Positions 8,268 to 16,968 of a DNA stretch of 41,908 nt are shown here, one piece after another; the stretch's first letter is position 1, and each line of letters opens with the position of its first letter. Made by a program: the position numbers and the translations under genes. The stretch is from contig CAKUOV010000018.1 of NCBI GenBank assembly GCA_934670115.1, forward strand, positions 1 through 41,908, in the 5' to 3' direction. Source of the DNA: an uncultured Eggerthellaceae bacterium. Its GTDB lineage: Bacteria > Actinomycetota > Coriobacteriia > Coriobacteriales > Eggerthellaceae. The notes under the pieces are model-generated. The model was not told the origin of the DNA. It did no database searches and saw only the letters and a list, made by a program, of their open reading frames with translations.

Positions 8268-9937
8268 CGTTTCATTATCCGGGGTGCGACACGCCCGCGC
8301 TGGATACTGTTTCTTTTGAGATAGAGGCGGGAAGCTACGTTACGCTTTGCGGCAAGAGCGGTTGCGGTAAAACGACGCTTTTGCGCCACTTGAAGTCGGT
8401 TCTTGCGCCCCATGGCAAACGCACCGGTCGGGTGCTTTTTGAAGGCGTGCCGCTTGAGCAGGTTTCACAACGCGACCAATCTGCGAAGATTGGCTATGTT
8501 ATGCAAAATCCCGATGCGCAGGTTGTGACTGATAAAGTGTGGCATGAGCTGGCATTTGGCTTGGAAAGCCTAGGCTGCGATCAGCGCACCATGCGTTTGC
8601 GCGTAGCGGAGATGGCAAGCTATTTCGGTATTCAGGGCTGGTTCCATAAGGACGTAAAAGAGCTGTCGGGTGGTCAAAAGCAGCTATTGAATCTGGCATC
8701 GATTATGGCCATGCAGCCAAGCGTTCTAGTTCTGGATGAGCCAACAAGTCAGCTTGATCCCATTGCCGCCGCTGATTTCCTGAATACAGTGCGTAAAATC
8801 AATTTGGAGCTGGGTACTACCATCATTTTGTCGGAGCATCGCTTGGAGGAAACGTTCTCGGCGGCCGATCGCGTTCTTGTCATGAAGCAGGGCCGCATTT
8901 TGGCCGATGGCGAGCCGCATGAAGTGGGACAGCACCTTATTGTTGCCAACGATGAAATGGCAGCCGCTCTACCTGCGCCGATGCGTATTTTCTACGGCGT
9001 GAATTCGGGTGCGAAATCCGCCCAGGTCGAGGCGCGCGATTGTCCCCTGACAGTGCGCGAAGGTCGCACATGGCTCACGCGCAACTTCAGCGACATTCCG
9101 GCCGATGCCCGCGCAATGCCCGATGCACAAGCGTACGAGGAAACAGACGACAACATTGTGCTGTCCTTCAAGGATGTTTGGTTCCGCTATGATCGCGAGC
9201 TTCCTGATGTGCTGCGCGGAACATCGTTTGACGTGCATAAGGGAGAGCTGTTCGCGCTGGTGGGCGGCAATGGCACGGGAAAATCAACATCGCTCAAATG
9301 CGCGTGCGGTATTAATAAGCCGTATCGCGGCACAATTCGCATCAAGGGCAAAAAGATCAAGGAATGGAAGGGCAACGACCTGTTCAAAGGTTGCATTGCA
9401 ATGCTTCCCCAAGATCCGCAAAACCTGTTCGTGAAAAAGACGGTTCGCGCCGATTTGCAAGAGATGCTTACCAACAAGAAGCTCAGTGCGGAAGAGGTGC
9501 AGCAGAAAGTTCTGGAAGTCGCTCGTACGTGCGATATCGAGCGCTTGCTGGATTCTCATCCGTACGATCTTTCAGGTGGTGAGCAGCAACGCGCCGCACT
9601 GGCGAAGGTGCTGTTGTGCGAACCCGAGATTTTGCTGTTAGATGAGCCAACGAAGGGAATTGACGGTTTCTTCAAGCGCGAGCTTGCTGGCGTATTGGCG
9701 CGTTTGCGCGAGCAAGGGAAGACCATCGTCATGGTATCTCACGATATCGAGTTCTGCGCGCATTACGCTACGAGCGTTTCGATGTTCTTCGATGGCGGCA
9801 TTGTTACCACGAACACCCCGCGCCGTTTCTTTGCGCAAAACAGCTTTTATACGACGTCGGCGAATCGTATGAGCCGTCATATGTTCCAGAATGCCATTAT
9901 CGATGAGGATGTGATTGCGTTATGCAAGAACGCGTAA
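8240..9937 (+). CDS. Fused double ATP-binding subunit of the ECF transporter
   Basis: One 565-residue polypeptide carries two complete ABC ATPase domains. Domain 1 has Walker A GKSGCGKT (38-45), Q-loop QNPDAQ, signature LSGGQKQ, Walker B VLVLDEP and switch histidine in SEHR. Domain 2 has Walker A GGNGTGKS (342-349), Q-loop PQDPQ, signature LSGGEQQ, Walker B ILLLDEP and SHD. Most ECF systems use two separate ATPases (EcfA and EcfA'); the fused form is known in actinobacteria and some firmicutes. ATG 8240 is preceded by AAGGAG (8226-8231) and lies inside the end of the first T gene. The gene overlaps the S gene by 16 bases, so subunits are translationally coupled. Confidence 0.95.
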   Translation: MAQFAFENVTFHYPGCDTPALDTVSFEIEAGSYVTLCGKSGCGKTTLLRHLKSVLAPHGKRTGRVLFEGVPLEQVSQRDQSAKIGYVMQNPDAQVVTDKVWHELAFGLESLGCDQRTMRLRVAEMASYFGIQGWFHKDVKELSGGQKQLLNLASIMAMQPSVLVLDEPTSQLDPIAAADFLNTVRKINLELGTTIILSEHRLEETFSAADRVLVMKQGRILADGEPHEVGQHLIVANDEMAAALPAPMRIFYGVNSGAKSAQVEARDCPLTVREGRTWLTRNFSDIPADARAMPDAQAYEETDDNIVLSFKDVWFRYDRELPDVLRGTSFDVHKGELFALVGGNGTGKSTSLKCACGINKPYRGTIRIKGKKIKEWKGNDLFKGCIAMLPQDPQNLFVKKTVRADLQEMLTNKKLSAEEVQQKVLEVARTCDIERLLDSHPYDLSGGEQQRAALAKVLLCEPEILLLDEPTKGIDGFFKRELAGVLARLREQGKTIVMVSHDIEFCAHYATSVSMFFDGGIVTTNTPRRFFAQNSFYTTSANRMSRHMFQNAIIDEDVIALCKNA

Positions 9938-10647
9938 ATAGCAAGAAGACGGTTGCCATTACCGTTGTGTGCATTGCCTTGATAGTGGCAACGCTGGCTT
10001 CCACGGTGTTATACGGCAACGAGCAGTATTATCTGTCGAGTGTTGTTATCGCGATTTGCACGATGGTGCCGTTTTTCGCCTCGTTCGAGGGTCGTGCTCC
10101 CCAGGCGCGCGATTTAGTGGTGCTGGCGGTGCTCATTGCGCTGGCGGTGGCATCGCGCGCGGCGTTCTTCTGGTTTCCGAATTTCAAGCCCATTGCGGCA
10201 ATCGTTATTCTTGCCGGCATTGCTTTTGGCCCGCAAGCAGGCTTTATGACGGGTGCGCTTTCCATGCTGGTGAGCAATTTCATGTTCGGGCAAGGTCCGT
10301 GGACACCTTGGCAGATGCTTGCTTTCGGCTTGGCGGGTCTGGTGTTCGGCATTTTGTCGCAGAAAGGCAAAATTCCCAGCAAGGATTACACGCGCAAGCA
10401 GGTCGTTCTTCTTACGGTGGGCTCGTTTTTCTTCACGTGGTGCATCATTGGCCCGCTTCTTGATGTGTGTGCGCTGTTCTTGATGGTAAACGATATTACG
10501 GTTGAAAGCGCGCTTACCATTTTTGCATCGGGTGTTCCCGTGAATCTAACGCGCGCGATTGCAACGGCAATCCTTATGTTTTTGATTGCAAACCCGCTGC
10601 TCGATAAGCTCGAGCGCGTAAAAGTGAAGTACGGAATGGGCGAATAG
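9922..10647 (+). CDS. ECF transporter substrate-binding (S) subunit, CbrT-like, predicted corrinoid specificity
   Basis: This 241-residue membrane protein has about six hydrophobic segments, the usual S-subunit fold. The segment GPQAGFMTGALSMLVSNF followed by FGQGPWTPWQM is typical of a firmicute/actinobacterial S-subunit group that, to my recollection, includes the cobalamin S component CbrT of Lactobacillus; this family placement is from memory and untested. Its position between the ATPase gene and the second T gene, behind a cobalamin-type riboswitch and ahead of cobT, supports a corrinoid substrate. The alternative is a lower-ligand precursor such as dimethylbenzimidazole or alpha-ribazole. 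The start ATG 9922 lies within the ATPase reading frame end. Confidence 0.82.
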   Translation: MQERVNSKKTVAITVVCIALIVATLASTVLYGNEQYYLSSVVIAICTMVPFFASFEGRAPQARDLVVLAVLIALAVASRAAFFWFPNFKPIAAIVILAGIAFGPQAGFMTGALSMLVSNFMFGQGPWTPWQMLAFGLAGLVFGILSQKGKIPSKDYTRKQVVLLTVGSFFFTWCIIGPLLDVCALFLMVNDITVESALTIFASGVPVNLTRAIATAILMFLIANPLLDKLERVKVKYGMGE

Positions 10648-10658
10648 GCGGCTCTATT

Positions 10659-11600
10659 GTGAGATTCGATTCGTATCATCCGGCGCTTAACCTGTTGTTT
10701 TTCGTAGCAGTTATTGCGGCGGCGCTCTTATGGAATCATCCGATTTTTATCGGTATTGGTTTCGTATGCGCGCTGGTCTGTTCGTTTGTGCTCAAGGGTC
10801 GTAAAGCGATTATCTTCGCCCTTATTGCGTTCGTATTTCCGTTTGTGTGGGGCGCGTGGTTTGCCTACAACACGCATTTTGGCATAACGAATCTAGGCGA
10901 AACGTTCATTGGCAACAACATTACGCTGGAGTCGTTGGCGTTCGGCTTTGCACAAGGGTGTCAGATTTCAACGGTGCTTCTGTGGATGGTGTGCGTGTTT
11001 GAGCTGTTCACGGCCGATAAAGTTGTTTATCTTTTAGGACGCGTTTCGCCGCGTTTGGCATTGCTGTTGGCGGTGGCACTGCGTGCGATACCCCTGGTTG
11101 CAGAGCGGTCGGTGCGCGTGAACATTGCGCAAAAAGGCATTGGGCGCGGGTCGGGCTGCGGGAACTTCTTTGACCGTGCGCGAAACTGGGTGCGTCGTGT
11201 GTCGATTGTTATCACGTGGAGTATCGAGCGCTTTGCGGAAATGTCGGATTCCATGCGTAGCCGCGGTTCGTTGCTTCGTGGGCGCAGCGCTTATTCGCTG
11301 TATCGCTTTGATGCGCGCGACCGAACGTTGGTGATCACGATGTTCGTTCTTATCACGGTTTGCGTGATAGGCATGCTGCTTACGCAAACGTCCATTCAGT
11401 ACAATCCTCAGATCATCTTTAATCGTATGACGTTGCTGAGCCTGGTGTTCTATGGCGCTTACTTGGTGTTTTGCCTTCTTCCGGCTGCGTTGCAGATTGC
11501 GGGAGAATGGCGTTTCAAGAATTTGCTTTCTCGCATTGAAACGAGCGATGCTCAAAAAGGAAGCGGTGCGGTCGCGTTTGGATGCGAAGGCGGGGAATAG
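10659..11600 (+). CDS. ECF transporter transmembrane (T) subunit, second copy
   Basis: The 313-residue membrane protein is of the EcfT/CbiQ family. It shares with the first T subunit the opening YHPA, the late motif SDSMRSRGSLLRGR, and SAYSLYRFDARD, which parallels SQFALYRFTARD in the first copy. The start is GTG 10659, eleven bases after the S-subunit stop; the ribosome binding site is weak (GGCGG), so translation may be coupled. Two T subunits in a single ECF operon is unusual, since one normally suffices for each complex. They could form a heterodimer-like scaffold or alternative complexes sharing the fused ATPase. The C-terminal 25 residues are soluble and variable. Confidence 0.88.
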   Translation: MRFDSYHPALNLLFFVAVIAAALLWNHPIFIGIGFVCALVCSFVLKGRKAIIFALIAFVFPFVWGAWFAYNTHFGITNLGETFIGNNITLESLAFGFAQGCQISTVLLWMVCVFELFTADKVVYLLGRVSPRLALLLAVALRAIPLVAERSVRVNIAQKGIGRGSGCGNFFDRARNWVRRVSIVITWSIERFAEMSDSMRSRGSLLRGRSAYSLYRFDARDRTLVITMFVLITVCVIGMLLTQTSIQYNPQIIFNRMTLLSLVFYGAYLVFCLLPAALQIAGEWRFKNLLSRIETSDAQKGSGAVAFGCEGGE

Positions 11601-11629
11601 ATCGTGGAGTTTCAGGAAGAGGTGCTTGC

Positions 11630-12847
11630 ATGGCGAAAGTAAAAACAAAGAAGCGCGTGTTCAACGCGATAATGGCCGTTGCGGCGGTGGTTATTGTGGT
11701 TGCGGGCGTGATGTTGGCGCTTGATTTCAAGGGTGCGTCATCGCCCGTGGCTTCTTCTGCGTCATCGGGCAATGCGGCGGTGCTCACCACGTGCGAGAAA
11801 TCGGGCAATGTGAACATCGTGCGAAGCGGCTTGGGTTATGCGTTGGAAGACGACACGAAACTCAAAGCGGGCGATCAGATCGAGACGCTTTCTGCTTCGA
11901 GCATTGCGCTTTCTCAGGAAGGATACACGGTCAGCCGCCTGGGTGCGCGCACAACTGCTGTTGTTCAAGAGAAGAATGACGCGTTCACGATGTCGCTGAA
12001 GCAGGGCACCGCGCTTATTTGGGCAAAAACGTCGCTCGGTCTGTCGTTGTGCGACGATGAAGCGACCGTTGTGCCTTCCAGGGAAGCCCTGCTGCTTTTG
12101 ACGCAGGAGCAGGGCAGTGCTTCTGTTTCGGTTCTGGGCGGTTCGGTAGAATGCACAGGTGTTGCGGCGCAAGCTTCTGCGGGCCAGACCATTACGCTGC
12201 TCAAGAGCGATGGTTCTTGGCAAGCTACGGTGGACGAACTGTCCGAGAAATCGCTGCAGGATGAAACGATTAAATCCATTGAGACGTTCTGCAAGGATGG
12301 AGCGACGTGCTACTACTCGGTTGATGAGCTGCAAGAGATTGTGGACAAGCGTATTGCCGAGCGTGAGAAGGCGCAGCAAGAAGCCATTAACTCTGGCGTG
12401 GTATCGGGTAATGTGGAAGCGGGTGGCTCTTCGGGGCAGACGCTTCCGACCTGCACGATTGAGATTCGCTGCGACACCATCCTGAACAATTGGAGCGACT
12501 TGGAAAAGAAAAAACAAGGGTACGTCCCCTCGAATGGCACGATTTTAGCAACTTCTACCGTATCGTTTAAGGAAGGCGATACCGTGCTTGACGTGCTGAA
12601 GGCTGTGTGCGGTGCTGCGGATATTCAACTCGAGTACTCGTTCAGCGCGCTTTATGGTTCGAACTATGTCGAGGGCATCAACAATCTGTATGAATTCGAT
12701 TGCGGCGAAGAATCGGGTTGGATGTACAAGGTGAACGGTTGGTTCCCGAATTACGGTTGCTCGAAATACGAGTTGCACGATGGTGACGTTATTGTGTGGT
12801 GCTACACCTGCAAGGGTCTGGGCGCCGATGTAGGAGGTGGCATGTAA
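11630..12847 (+). CDS. Membrane-anchored FecR-like and DUF4430 (transcobalamin-like) protein
   Basis: The protein has 405 residues. A basic start and one hydrophobic helix (about 11-31) act as a signal anchor, so the rest faces outward. Residues about 60-190 resemble a FecR beta domain (for example LKAGDQIETLSASSIALSQ and ARTTAVVQ). A charged helical linker (about 210-260) leads to DUF4430 (about 274-400), recognisable from GVNN-type and late motifs ESGWMYKVNGWFPNYGCSKY and HDGDVIVWCYTCKGLG. DUF4430 is related to the C-terminal domain of animal transcobalamin, so a corrinoid-contacting role is plausible. ATG 11630 is chosen over the upstream in-frame ATG because GGAAGAGG at 11615-11622 gives proper spacing. 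The stop overlaps the next start (TAATG). The FecR assignment rests on pattern only. Confidence 0.85.
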   Translation: MAKVKTKKRVFNAIMAVAAVVIVVAGVMLALDFKGASSPVASSASSGNAAVLTTCEKSGNVNIVRSGLGYALEDDTKLKAGDQIETLSASSIALSQEGYTVSRLGARTTAVVQEKNDAFTMSLKQGTALIWAKTSLGLSLCDDEATVVPSREALLLLTQEQGSASVSVLGGSVECTGVAAQASAGQTITLLKSDGSWQATVDELSEKSLQDETIKSIETFCKDGATCYYSVDELQEIVDKRIAEREKAQQEAINSGVVSGNVEAGGSSGQTLPTCTIEIRCDTILNNWSDLEKKKQGYVPSNGTILATSTVSFKEGDTVLDVLKAVCGAADIQLEYSFSALYGSNYVEGINNLYEFDCGEESGWMYKVNGWFPNYGCSKYELHDGDVIVWCYTCKGLGADVGGGM

Positions 12848-15800
12848 TGGCTGGGAAGAAGAGGACATTGCGCACGATTCTGCAGCGTGCAACCTGCTTG
12901 GTTTTAAGTGTGACGCTTGTTGCGGGATTGTCGCTTGCGCCTGCGTTTGCCTATGAGCCGAAAGGTGGCTCGGGCTTTGATGGAGCGGGGCAGGCGCAGT
13001 GGAGTGCGGTGAATGGAGCGGTTGGGCAGGATGCAGCACAAGGTGGTTCTACGGGGAATGGCGCCGCTGTTGACGGGGTCGAAGCTGGATCGGGCGATGC
13101 GGCCGGTGCAGGTGCTGCAACCGATAACGGCGAACCAGCTGGTCAAGGCGGCGATAAGGCTTCTGCGACCGAACAAGGCAAAGACCTGTCGTTGGCTGCT
13201 GCGGCACAACATGCGAAAGATGCTGCTCAAAAGGATGCTGCCGGCAATGAAAAAGCCGATGAGCCTTCCGAAGACGAGCTTGCTCCTTTGACGCAAGACG
13301 TTTCGGCGGAGTGGCCGAACTTCCGCGGCAATGCGTATAACAACGGCATCGTGAATTTCGACCTTCCCACGAGTTCTGGTGAAAGCCAGCTTTTGTGGGC
13401 GAACAAGATGGGCGAGGGCTGGAGCAATGCGGTAAGCACGCAGCTCATTGTTGACGGCTGCATTGTATACATGGCGAATACGACCATTTATAAAGTGAAC
13501 ATGAGCAATGGCGCTGTTGTTGCGCAAGGCACGATGTGCGACAAGTTCAACTGGGGTTACACGCCATTTGCGTATGGCGAAGGCAAGATTTTCGTCTCGC
13601 TCGCTTCGGGTAAGGTGCAGGCATTTGATGCGACCACGTTGGAATCGCTGTGGGTCTACACCGACCCCGTGGGCGGACAGTCGGTGTCGCCCGTGGTGTA
13701 TTCCGACGGGTACGTGTATACGGGCTTCTGGAGGAGTGAGAAAAAAGATGCGAACTATGTTTGCCTGAAGGCCGAAGACGAGGATCGTACGCAGGCGACT
13801 GAGGCAAAAGAAGCTACTTGGACCATGGTGAACACGGGTGGTTTTTACTGGGCTGGCGCTCTTGCTGCTGGTAATTACTTGGTATTCGGTAGCGACGATG
13901 GCATCACTGCCGATACAGGTGGTACGTCAACATTGCGTTGCGTGAATAAAAACAATGGAAAGGTAGTGAGCACGCTTGAGTTGAGCGGTTTGGGCGATCA
14001 GCGCAGTGCGATTTGCTATGCTCCCGAACTGGGCAAGATTTTCTTTACCACGAAGAGTGGCTATATTTGCAGTGCTTCGTTCTCGGCGTCTTCCGGTCAG
14101 CTGGGCAATCTGTCTTTTTCCCATGTGTGGGAAGGCGCGGCCAGCACATCGACGCCTGTTTACTATAAGGGAAAGCTTTATTTCGGCGTAGGTGCCGCGT
14201 TCGATGGCGGTTCTCATTGCCGTTTCGTAGTTGCCGATGCCGCAACGCTTCAAACGATTGGTTCGGCTGAAGCATGGGGCGACGTGAAATCTTCGCCGCT
14301 GTTGAGCACGGCTACGGAAGATAGCGGATATCTGAGCTTCTACTTTACGTGCAATCGCAAGCCAGGTGGCATTTACGTTGCCAAGGTGAATAACGATTGC
14401 TCGAGCGATTCCGATATAGAAATTTCCGAAATTTATAATGCCGCCGGGCGCGAGGAGTATTGCATCACGAGTATCATTGCAAGCTCGAATGGCACGATGT
14501 ACTACAAGAATGACTCAGGGCATGTTTTTGCGGTGGGCTTCTCGGCTGATGGCCGTACGGCAGCGCAACAGCGTCACGCAACGGCTTTCCAAGAGAAAGT
14601 TGACGCGCTGTTTCCGGTGACCATTGATAGCGCCGATGCCATTGCGGCAGCGCGCGCTACTGAGCAGGGACTTTCGAGTGCTATTCGTGCGTTGGTTCCT
14701 TCGGAGACATTCGACAAGCTCACGCAAGCCGAAGAGACTTTAGCTCAGCTTCAGGCCGATAAGCACGTGGCAGATGAATTTACGGCTGCGGTTGACGCGC
14801 TGTTCCCCGTAACGGTCGAGAGCGGCAACGCTATTGCGGCTGCGCGTGCGATGCATGATGCGCTTACTCCCGAGCAGCTTGCTTTCGTTTCCCAGGAAAC
14901 GATTGGCAATCTGTCGCGTGCCGAGACGGAATATCAAGCGTTCCTTGTGGATGACGAGTCGATTAAGCAGATTATCCAGGCGGTGGCTGCGCTGTACCCG
15001 GTGACCATTGAGAGCGGGGAAGCGATTGATGCAGTTCAAGACATGTTCGATGCCCTGAACGTACTGCAGATGGAGAACGTTCCCGTTGAGGTAAGGAATT
15101 CCTATAAGCTGGCAAAACAGCAGTATCGAAAGATCTGCGATGATAAGTTGACGGCAGATGCGTTTGTAGAAAAGCTGCTGAGCGCTTTCCCCATAACGCT
15201 TGAAAGCGGGGACGCGCTGAAGCAAGTACGAGCGGCTTATGGTGCGCTTACTTCGGATCAACTTGGGTATTTGCCCGAATTTGCACTTAAAAAGCTCCAG
15301 GGCGCCGAAGAAGAATACCAGAAGCTCGTGAATGATAAAGCTGCAGTTGATAACTTTACGGCGATGGTGAAAGCGCTGTTCCCGGTAACGAAGGATAGCG
15401 AGGGTGCAATTGCTGCTGCCGATAAAGCGCTTGCTGCTATGACCGATGACCAGCGTTTGCAAGTGACGAAAGAAACGCTGAAGGATCTGCAAAAGGCAAA
15501 GGATGAGTTCGCGGCGCTGCAGAAGAGTGATGAGGAGAACCCTTCGGACAAAAGCGAAGGTGACAATCCAAGCGGCAACCCTCAAGCGGGGGCGGGGACC
15601 TCTACGAAGTCGCTGAGCGGTTCGAAGGCTGCAACGACTTCGGCGAAAGACGAAGATTCGGCAACAGCCGACGAAGTTGCGTATACTGCTCTGTTGACCG
15701 ATGATGGTGCAACCGCGTATGCTCTGGACGTGGAAGAGAGCGCGAATAAGCTGCCTTGGCTTGAAATCTTGATTGCGGCCGTTGCGTTCTTTGCGGGTGC

Positions 15801-15852
15801 GGGCATCACGCGGCTTGTCTCATCGGGCAAAGGAAACGATAAAGAAGAGTAG
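12847..15852 (+). CDS. Surface PQQ-like beta-propeller protein with five 64-residue helical repeats
   Basis: The 1001-residue protein has four parts. A signal peptide (1-35) ends in AFA before YEP. A Gly/Ala/Asp-rich spacer (about 40-150) follows. A beta-propeller of the PQQ-like repeat type spans about 153-580, with blades such as IVDGCIVYMANTTIYKVN and GYVYTGF. Then five repeats start at residues 586, 650, 714, 778 and 842, each exactly 64 residues apart and opening with a version of ALFPVTIDS; they look helical. A Ser/Gly/Thr linker precedes a C-terminal hydrophobic helix (about 971-990) and a charged tail. There is no LPXTG signal, so it is probably membrane-anchored. ATG 12847 overlaps the upstream stop and has AGGAGGTGG upstream; the earlier in-frame ATG at 12796 would lack a signal peptide at its N-terminus. 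The ligand is unknown. Confidence 0.88.
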   Translation: MAGKKRTLRTILQRATCLVLSVTLVAGLSLAPAFAYEPKGGSGFDGAGQAQWSAVNGAVGQDAAQGGSTGNGAAVDGVEAGSGDAAGAGAATDNGEPAGQGGDKASATEQGKDLSLAAAAQHAKDAAQKDAAGNEKADEPSEDELAPLTQDVSAEWPNFRGNAYNNGIVNFDLPTSSGESQLLWANKMGEGWSNAVSTQLIVDGCIVYMANTTIYKVNMSNGAVVAQGTMCDKFNWGYTPFAYGEGKIFVSLASGKVQAFDATTLESLWVYTDPVGGQSVSPVVYSDGYVYTGFWRSEKKDANYVCLKAEDEDRTQATEAKEATWTMVNTGGFYWAGALAAGNYLVFGSDDGITADTGGTSTLRCVNKNNGKVVSTLELSGLGDQRSAICYAPELGKIFFTTKSGYICSASFSASSGQLGNLSFSHVWEGAASTSTPVYYKGKLYFGVGAAFDGGSHCRFVVADAATLQTIGSAEAWGDVKSSPLLSTATEDSGYLSFYFTCNRKPGGIYVAKVNNDCSSDSDIEISEIYNAAGREEYCITSIIASSNGTMYYKNDSGHVFAVGFSADGRTAAQQRHATAFQEKVDALFPVTIDSADAIAAARATEQGLSSAIRALVPSETFDKLTQAEETLAQLQADKHVADEFTAAVDALFPVTVESGNAIAAARAMHDALTPEQLAFVSQETIGNLSRAETEYQAFLVDDESIKQIIQAVAALYPVTIESGEAIDAVQDMFDALNVLQMENVPVEVRNSYKLAKQQYRKICDDKLTADAFVEKLLSAFPITLESGDALKQVRAAYGALTSDQLGYLPEFALKKLQGAEEEYQKLVNDKAAVDNFTAMVKALFPVTKDSEGAIAAADKALAAMTDDQRLQVTKETLKDLQKAKDEFAALQKSDEENPSDKSEGDNPSGNPQAGAGTSTKSLSGSKAATTSAKDEDSATADEVAYTALLTDDGATAYALDVEESANKLPWLEILIAAVAFFAGAGITRLVSSGKGNDKEE

Positions 15853-15873
15853 TGCGATACGGAGTAGTACGTA

Positions 15874-16968
15874 ATGAGCTTTGATGAAATTGAAGCATGG
15901 GCGAAAGCGGGCGATTTCGCGCGCGTAAACGATGCGATTGCGCCCTTGGATGAACATGCAAAAAAAGAAGCGGTCGATCATTGGAACAGCGTTGGCAAGC
16001 CGGTGAATAGTTTGGGCGTGCTGGAAACGCTGATTGTCCAGATTGCTGGTCTGAAAGGAACCGCTAAGGTTGACCTGGGAAAACGTGCTGCTCTGCCGTT
16101 TTGCGCCGATAATGGCGTGGTTGAGGAGGGCGTTTCCCAGTCTGGCCCCGAGGTGACGTCCATTGTTGCTGCGAATATGGCGCGCGGCATGTCCTCCGTG
16201 TGCGTTATGGGTCGTTTATCCGGTGTCGTATGCCATCCTGTTGACGTGGGCATGCTCTACGATGCCGAAGGCGTGCTTGATCGCAAAATCGCCCGTGGCA
16301 CGAATAATTTCACGAAGGGCCCTGCAATGAGCCATGAGCAGGCATGTCAAGCGCTGGCAGTGGGCATCGAACGCGTGCATGACCTGGCAAGCCAGGGCTA
16401 TGGCATTATTCTTTCCGGCGAGATGGGCATTGGCAACACCACCACGTCAAGCGCACTTGCTGCCGTTTTGCTGGGCAAGCAGGTTGAAGAAGTCACCGGT
16501 CGTGGTGCCGGGCTTTCCGATGCGGGCATGGCCTGCAAGATTGACGCCATCAAGCGCGCCATTGCCTTGAATGAACCCGACCCGAATGATGCGTTGGATT
16601 GCTTGGCAAAAGTGGGCGGTTTTGACATTGCTGCAATGGCGGGCGCGTTCATCGGTGGCGCCCTGTATCGTGTTCCTGTTGTGATCGATGGTCTGATCAG
16701 CGCAATTGCGGCTTTGGTGGCAGTACGTTTGTGTCCTGCAAGCCGTTGCGCCATGCTGGCTTCCCATTCTTCGTTCGAGCCCGCAGCAGAAACGGTTCTG
16801 AAAGAGCTGGGCGTGCGACCGATTATCTTTGCCGATTTGCGCTTGGGTGAGGGAACGGGCGCTGCGTGCCTGATTCCGCTTCTGGATATGGCGCTTACCG
16901 TGTATGACGGCCTTTCCTTCGACGAAATTGGCGTCGAGCAGTACGATGTTGAGGTTGCTCCCCAATGA
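15874..16968 (+). CDS. cobT: Nicotinate-nucleotide--dimethylbenzimidazole phosphoribosyltransferase
   Basis: This 364-residue enzyme transfers phosphoribose from nicotinate mononucleotide to a lower-ligand base, giving alpha-ribazole phosphate for cobalamin assembly. The substrate-loop motif GEMGIGNTTTSSAL and the region FADNGVVEEGVSQ are typical. The catalytic glutamate is Glu326 in LRLGEGTGAAC. Length matches CobT (about 350). The start ATG 15874 lies 21 bases after the propeller gene, with ACGGAG upstream. The last codons overlap the cobU start by four bases. It supplies the nucleotide half for the CobS reaction. Confidence 0.96.
   Translation: MSFDEIEAWAKAGDFARVNDAIAPLDEHAKKEAVDHWNSVGKPVNSLGVLETLIVQIAGLKGTAKVDLGKRAALPFCADNGVVEEGVSQSGPEVTSIVAANMARGMSSVCVMGRLSGVVCHPVDVGMLYDAEGVLDRKIARGTNNFTKGPAMSHEQACQALAVGIERVHDLASQGYGIILSGEMGIGNTTTSSALAAVLLGKQVEEVTGRGAGLSDAGMACKIDAIKRAIALNEPDPNDALDCLAKVGGFDIAAMAGAFIGGALYRVPVVIDGLISAIAALVAVRLCPASRCAMLASHSSFEPAAETVLKELGVRPIIFADLRLGEGTGAACLIPLLDMALTVYDGLSFDEIGVEQYDVEVAPQ

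Noticed and set aside
15730..15852. Sortase (LPXTG) anchor at the end of the propeller protein
   Set aside because: LPWLE precedes the hydrophobic helix, but no LPXTG-type motif is present; a plain membrane anchor fits better.
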